Positions 60,381 through 64,000 of a stretch of DNA of 64,000 bases are shown piece by piece; the stretch's first letter is position 1, and each line of letters opens with the position of its first letter. The stretch is from an uncultured Hymenobacter sp. (GTDB taxonomy: Bacteria > Bacteroidota > Bacteroidia > Cytophagales > Hymenobacteraceae), in assembly GCA_913776615.1 (NCBI GenBank), contig CAJYPK010000006.1:186001-250000 (forward strand), in the 5' to 3' direction. Below the pieces are notes generated by a model. That model did not search any database. It saw only the letters and a program-made list of their open reading frames with translations, and was not told where the DNA came from. Made by a program: the position numbers and the translations under genes.

Positions 60381-62684
60381 ATGCCTACCGATTTCCGCAT
60401 CTTCGGCATTCGCCACCACGGCCCCGGCAGCGCCGCCAGCCTCGTGGCGGCGCTCGCTGAGTTCCGGCCCGACGTGCTCCTGCTCGAATGCCCCGCCGAC
60501 GGCGAGGCGGCGCTGGCCACCCTCGCCGACGCGGCGCTGGTGCCGCCCGTGGCCTTACTCCTGTACAACCCCAAGCAGCAGGGCCAGGCGTCGTTTTTAC
60601 CGTTCGCCGAATTTTCGCCCGAGTGGCAGGCGGTGCAGTGGGGCCAGCGCGAGGGGGCGCACGTGCGCTGCTTCGATTTGCCGATGAGCCTACGGTTTGG
60701 GCTGGGTGATGCAATAGAAGTTGAGCCGGCCGGAGCCAGCACCCCACCGGCCCCGAACGATGAAAAGTCAGCCACCCCGGAAAACGAGGAAAACCCTGTA
60801 ACCCCTCCTACCCCCTTACCCTCCCACCCTCCCACCCTCCCCGAGCCCGAAGGCGACCCCGTGGCTTACCTGGCCCGGCTGGCCGGCTACGCCGATTCCG
60901 AGCAGTGGTGGGAAACCCACCTGGAGCACGCCCCCGGCAACGCCGATACCTTCGCCCTGGTGCTGGAGCTGATGACCGCGCTGCGCGAGGAATTACGGCG
61001 CCCCGAAACGCTGCTGCGCGAGGCCTACATGCGCGAAACGCTGCGCGCTACCCTCGCCCAGGGCTACCAGCGCGTGGCGGTGGTCTGCGGTGCCTGGCAC
61101 GCGCCCGTACTCACCGACCCCAATTTTCAGAAAAAGGAAGACAAAGCCTTGCTGAAGGGGCTGAAGAAAGTGCCCGTCGAGGCCACCTGGATTCCGTGGA
61201 CTTACGAGCGGCTGTCGTTCAGCTCGGGCTACGGGGCGGGGGTACTGTCGCCGGCCTGGTACGAGCTGCTGTTTGCCCAGCCCCGCGCCGAGGTCGTGAC
61301 GCAGTGGATGGTGCGCGCCACCCGCCTGCTGCGCGGGCAGGACCTCGACGCGTCGTCGGCCCACGCCATTGAGGGCGTGCGGCTGGCCCACGCGCTGGCC
61401 GCCGTGCGCGGCCTCAGTCTGCCGGGCATCGACGAGTTGCAGGAAGCCGCCGTGGCCCTGCTGGGCGGCGGCTACGCCGAGGGGCTGGCGGTGGTGCAGC
61501 GGGAACTGGTTATTGGGGAGAAGTTGGGCGAAGTGCCGCCCGGCCAGCCTGCCACGCCCTTGCAGCAAGACCTGGCCCAGCAGCAGAAAGCCCTGCGCCT
61601 CAAGCCCGAGCCCAGCCGCAAGCCGCTCTCCCTCGACCTGCGCCAGGAAACGCACCTGCTGCGCAGCCACCTGCTGCACCGGCTGCGGCTGCTCGGCATC
61701 AACTGGGGCCAGCCGCAGCGGGTGGGCGGCGGCAAGGCCGGTACTTTCCACGAGGAATGGGAGTTGGAATGGCCGCCCGAAATGCCCCTGGCCGTACTCG
61801 ACGCCGGCCGCTGGGGCAATACCGTGCTGGCTGCCGCCGCCGCCCGCGCCACCGCCCAGGCCGCCGAGGCAACTACCCTGGCCGCCGTGAGCAGCCTGCT
61901 CGAAGATGCCCTCCGCGCCGACCTCGGCCCGGCCGTCGCCGCGCTGGTGGCCCGCCTTGAAGCCCTGGCCGCCGACACCCGCGACGTGACGCACCTGCTC
62001 ACCGCCCTGCCCCCGCTGGCCCAGGTGCTGCGCTACGGCAACGTGCGCCGCACCGACACCGCCCAGGTGGCCCAGGTAGTCCAGCAGCTGGTGCCGCGCC
62101 TGGCCATCGGCCTGCCCGCCGCCTGCGCCGGCCTCGACCTCGGCGCGGCCCGCCCCCTGCTGGAGAAGATAAAGGCCGCCCACGCCGCCATCCGGCTGCT
62201 GCAAGACGCTGACCACGAGGCCGCCTGGTACGGCGCCCTGGCCGCCGTGCAGCGCAACGGGGCCAGCCAGGGCCTGCTGGCCGGGGCCGCCAGCCGCCTG
62301 CTTTTCGACGCCGCCCAGGCCGATGCCGAAGCCACCGCCACCGCGCTGGGCCTGGCGCTGGCCCCCGCCCAGCCCACGGCCTACGCCACGGCCTGGATCG
62401 AGGGCTTTCTGCGCGGCTCGGGTCTGGTGCTCATTCACCACCGGGCGCTGTTCGACCTGCTCGATACCTGGCTGGGGGGCCTGACCGAAGACACGTTCCG
62501 CGAAATTGTGCCGCTGCTGCGCCGCGCCTTCGCCGAATTTTCAATCCCCGAGCGCCGGCAGCTCATGGACCTGGCCGGGGCGGGGCCGGCCGCACCTACT
62601 GCGGCAGCCGAGGCGCTGGATTTCGACTGGGGGCGCGGGGCGCGGGTGCTGCCCGTATTGCGAGAATTATTGACCACCAGGTAG
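60381..62684 (+). CDS. DUF5682-family protein
   Basis: A 767-residue soluble protein with the family's opening FRIFGIRHHGPGSAASLVAA and the conserved segments DVLLLECPADGEAAL and VAVVCGAWHAPVL. The middle (about 115-155) holds a Pro/Thr-rich low-complexity insert (TPPTPLPSHPPTLPEPEGDP) coded by DNA like the CCCTCC-type intergenic repeats. The C-terminal two thirds are Ala/Leu-rich and helical. By neighbourhood it corresponds to E. coli YehM (recalled). Biochemical function is unknown. ATG 60381 is firm; the gene follows an inverted repeat. Confidence 0.85.
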   Translation: MPTDFRIFGIRHHGPGSAASLVAALAEFRPDVLLLECPADGEAALATLADAALVPPVALLLYNPKQQGQASFLPFAEFSPEWQAVQWGQREGAHVRCFDLPMSLRFGLGDAIEVEPAGASTPPAPNDEKSATPENEENPVTPPTPLPSHPPTLPEPEGDPVAYLARLAGYADSEQWWETHLEHAPGNADTFALVLELMTALREELRRPETLLREAYMRETLRATLAQGYQRVAVVCGAWHAPVLTDPNFQKKEDKALLKGLKKVPVEATWIPWTYERLSFSSGYGAGVLSPAWYELLFAQPRAEVVTQWMVRATRLLRGQDLDASSAHAIEGVRLAHALAAVRGLSLPGIDELQEAAVALLGGGYAEGLAVVQRELVIGEKLGEVPPGQPATPLQQDLAQQQKALRLKPEPSRKPLSLDLRQETHLLRSHLLHRLRLLGINWGQPQRVGGGKAGTFHEEWELEWPPEMPLAVLDAGRWGNTVLAAAAARATAQAAEATTLAAVSSLLEDALRADLGPAVAALVARLEALAADTRDVTHLLTALPPLAQVLRYGNVRRTDTAQVAQVVQQLVPRLAIGLPAACAGLDLGAARPLLEKIKAAHAAIRLLQDADHEAAWYGALAAVQRNGASQGLLAGAASRLLFDAAQADAEATATALGLALAPAQPTAYATAWIEGFLRGSGLVLIHHRALFDLLDTWLGGLTEDTFREIVPLLRRAFAEFSIPERRQLMDLAGAGPAAPTAAAEALDFDWGRGARVLPVLRELLTTR

Positions 62685-62767
62685 CGCGGATTTTGTAGTC
62701 CGCGAGTGGCTGCACGCTAGTGCTCGCGGACTACCACGCTATCGCACGCGGACTACAAAGTCCGCGC
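62684..62767. repeat. nested inverted repeat overlapping the DUF5682 stop
   Basis: Outer arms 62684-62704 and 62747-62767 pair with one mismatch; inner arms GTAGTCCGCGAG (62695-62706) and 62723-62734 are also complementary, so alternative structures are possible. The first base is the last base of the DUF5682 stop codon and the element ends 14 bases before the next ATG. Confidence 0.85.
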
Positions 62768-62781
62768 AACCTCCTTCCTTC

Positions 62782-63141
62782 ATGTCTTCGACCTACCCTT
62801 TCAAAATAGCCGCCGCCAAAGCGCTGGCCGATACCGCCCGGCAATTCGTCATCCTGGCCGATTTGAGCGAGCTGGATGATTATTGCCAGGTGTTTGAGAA
62901 CCACGGCTACGGCGGCCACGGCCCCTCTTGGCGCGAGCATATCGAAACCATTATCGAAGAGTTTCAGCCCGACTTGCTCGACCACCTGGAGTTTGACGAG
63001 GAAGCCGGGGCCTTCCTGGCTTATGCCGACAGCCTCGACGCTGTGCGCCAATTTATGGCCTGCGTACTGCCATATTTTGGTGATTTAGGTAAGCTGGATA
63101 AGTATTTACGTCAAACCGACCCCGGCGATTTTTTTGAGTAA
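62782..63141 (+). CDS. Imm51-like immunity-family protein
   Basis: A 119-residue acidic protein. The pattern FENHGYGGHGPSWREHIETI, followed by DHLEFDEEAGAFLAYADS and a C-terminal LDKYLRQTDPGDFFE, resembles the Imm51 family of small immunity proteins found near polymorphic toxins. No toxin gene is visible beside it. It begins 97 bases after DUF5682 and its stop is three bases before the VWA gene, so it is cotranscribed with the ATPase/VWA set. The family call is from memory of the pattern; an immunity function is inference. Confidence 0.6.
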   Translation: MSSTYPFKIAAAKALADTARQFVILADLSELDDYCQVFENHGYGGHGPSWREHIETIIEEFQPDLLDHLEFDEEAGAFLAYADSLDAVRQFMACVLPYFGDLGKLDKYLRQTDPGDFFE

Positions 63142-63144
63142 GCC

Positions 63145-64000
63145 ATGCCCGACAACCCCACTGCCCCCCGCTGGAAGCTCGTACTCGGCACGGCCGCCGA
63201 TGCCGACAACGCCGTCGAAATGCCCGCCGACTACGGGGCGCTCGACCAAGTGCTTACCGCGCTCTACGACGGCGAGCGCAAGGGCGGTCTCGGCGGCTCG
63301 GCCCCGCGGGTGAGCCGCTGGCTGGGCGACATCCGCCAGTACTTCCCGGCCGAAGTGGTGGCCGTGATGCAACAGGACGCGATGGAGCGGCTCGGCCTCA
63401 ACCAGTTGCTGTTGGAGCCCGAAATTCTGCGCACCGTGCATGCCGACGTGCACCTCGTGGGTACGCTGCTCTCGCTCAGCCGCGTGATGCCCGCCAAGGC
63501 CAAGGCCACGGCCCGCGAGGTGGTGGATAAGGTGGTGCGCGAGCTGGAGCGCAAGCTGGCCGAGCCGCTGCGCCAGGCCGTGCAGGGTGCCCTCAGCCGG
63601 GCCATCCGCAATCCGCGCCCGCGCTACCACGAAATCAACTGGGGCGCGACCATCAAGGCCAATATGAAGCACTACCAGCCGGCCTACCGCACGGTCATTC
63701 CCGAGCGGCTGGTGGGCTACGGCCGGCGCGGGCAGGCGCTGAAGGAAATCGTCCTTTGCCTCGACCAAAGCGGCTCGATGGCAGCCTCGGTGGTGTACGC
63801 GGGCGTATTCGGGGCGGTGCTGGCCTCGCTGCGGTCCGTGAAAACGCACATGGTGGTGTTCGACACGGCCGTGGTCAATCTCTCCGAAAACCTGACCGAC
63901 CCGGTGGATTTGCTGTTTGGCGTGCAACTGGGCGGCGGCACCGATATCAATCTGGCGCTCAGCTACTGCCAGCAGCTCATCACCCGGCCCACCGATACTA
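63145..64000 (+). CDS. VWA-domain protein, 3' end outside the window
   Basis: ATG 63145 opens a frame that runs off the window after 285 residues. A helical N-terminal part (about 20-170; PRVSRWLGDIRQYFPAEVVA; EVVDKVVRELERKLAEPL) precedes a von Willebrand A domain with a MIDAS start IVLCLDQSGSMAAS (DxSxS) and the later GGGTDINLAL segment supplying the threonine and aspartate. Such proteins pair with MoxR ATPases; E. coli YehP is the likely counterpart. The length of the missing part is unknown. Confidence 0.88.
   Translation, partial: MPDNPTAPRWKLVLGTAADADNAVEMPADYGALDQVLTALYDGERKGGLGGSAPRVSRWLGDIRQYFPAEVVAVMQQDAMERLGLNQLLLEPEILRTVHADVHLVGTLLSLSRVMPAKAKATAREVVDKVVRELERKLAEPLRQAVQGALSRAIRNPRPRYHEINWGATIKANMKHYQPAYRTVIPERLVGYGRRGQALKEIVLCLDQSGSMAASVVYAGVFGAVLASLRSVKTHMVVFDTAVVNLSENLTDPVDLLFGVQLGGGTDINLALSYCQQLITRPTDT

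Overview
The window looks like a piece of a high-GC Bacteroidota chromosome, most likely Hymenobacter or a close relative in the Cytophagales. The signs are a SusC/SusD pair under an ECF sigma/FecR switch, a secreted protease ending in a type IX secretion sorting domain, bacillithiol deacetylase BshB1, a short primary sigma factor, and promoters of the Bacteroidota form (TTG, about 19-20 bases, TAnnTTTG). The genus is an inference; no 16S gene is present.

Layout. 1-7.5 kb (minus): ECF sigma, FecR, SusC with an STN domain, SusD and the start of an exported protein, forming one surface-signalled uptake locus. 7.9-16.9 kb (minus): housekeeping genes bshB1, M23/LysM peptidase, trxB, rpoD, pnp, rpsO, an LptF/G permease and a START-like protein. 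17.0-19.0 kb: tRNA-Met(CAT) followed by a decayed tyrosine integrase and an AT-rich orphan gene, the remnant of a mobile island. 19.1-22.6 kb (minus): rplT, rpmI, infC and thrS; infC appears to start at AUA behind a perfect AGGAGG. 22.8-28.5 kb: two TPR proteins flanking a response regulator/histidine kinase pair and a beta-carbonic anhydrase. 28.5-38.3 kb (minus): parC, a large zinc metalloprotease and parE. 38.5-48.9 kb: AI-2E permease, four-helix-bundle protein, DEDD exonuclease/GIY-YIG protein, PAP2 phosphatase, an efflux adaptor with its TolC but no pump, L-serine dehydratase beta, tryptophan 2,3-dioxygenase and a small HAD phosphatase. 49.1-53.1 kb (minus): a GH1-like plus RmlD-like pair and two DUF421 paralogues with zinc ribbons.

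53.3-64.0 kb (mostly plus): the most interesting accessory region. It carries a SWIM zinc-finger/DUF5691 fusion, a MoxR-type AAA+ ATPase, a DUF5682 protein, an Imm51-like protein and a VWA protein cut by the window end. The set resembles the Escherichia coli yehL/yehM/yehP/yehQ group. Here it also carries small unknown genes: a possibly frameshifted reading frame and a membrane protein coupled to the ATPase by two TAATG overlaps, plus two further orphans.

Across the window more than a dozen intergenic gaps hold long, often perfect inverted repeats. They fall into several sequence families, abut or overlap gene ends, and in places run into reading frames. They are distinct from ordinary rho-independent terminators and form the main unexplained structural signal.
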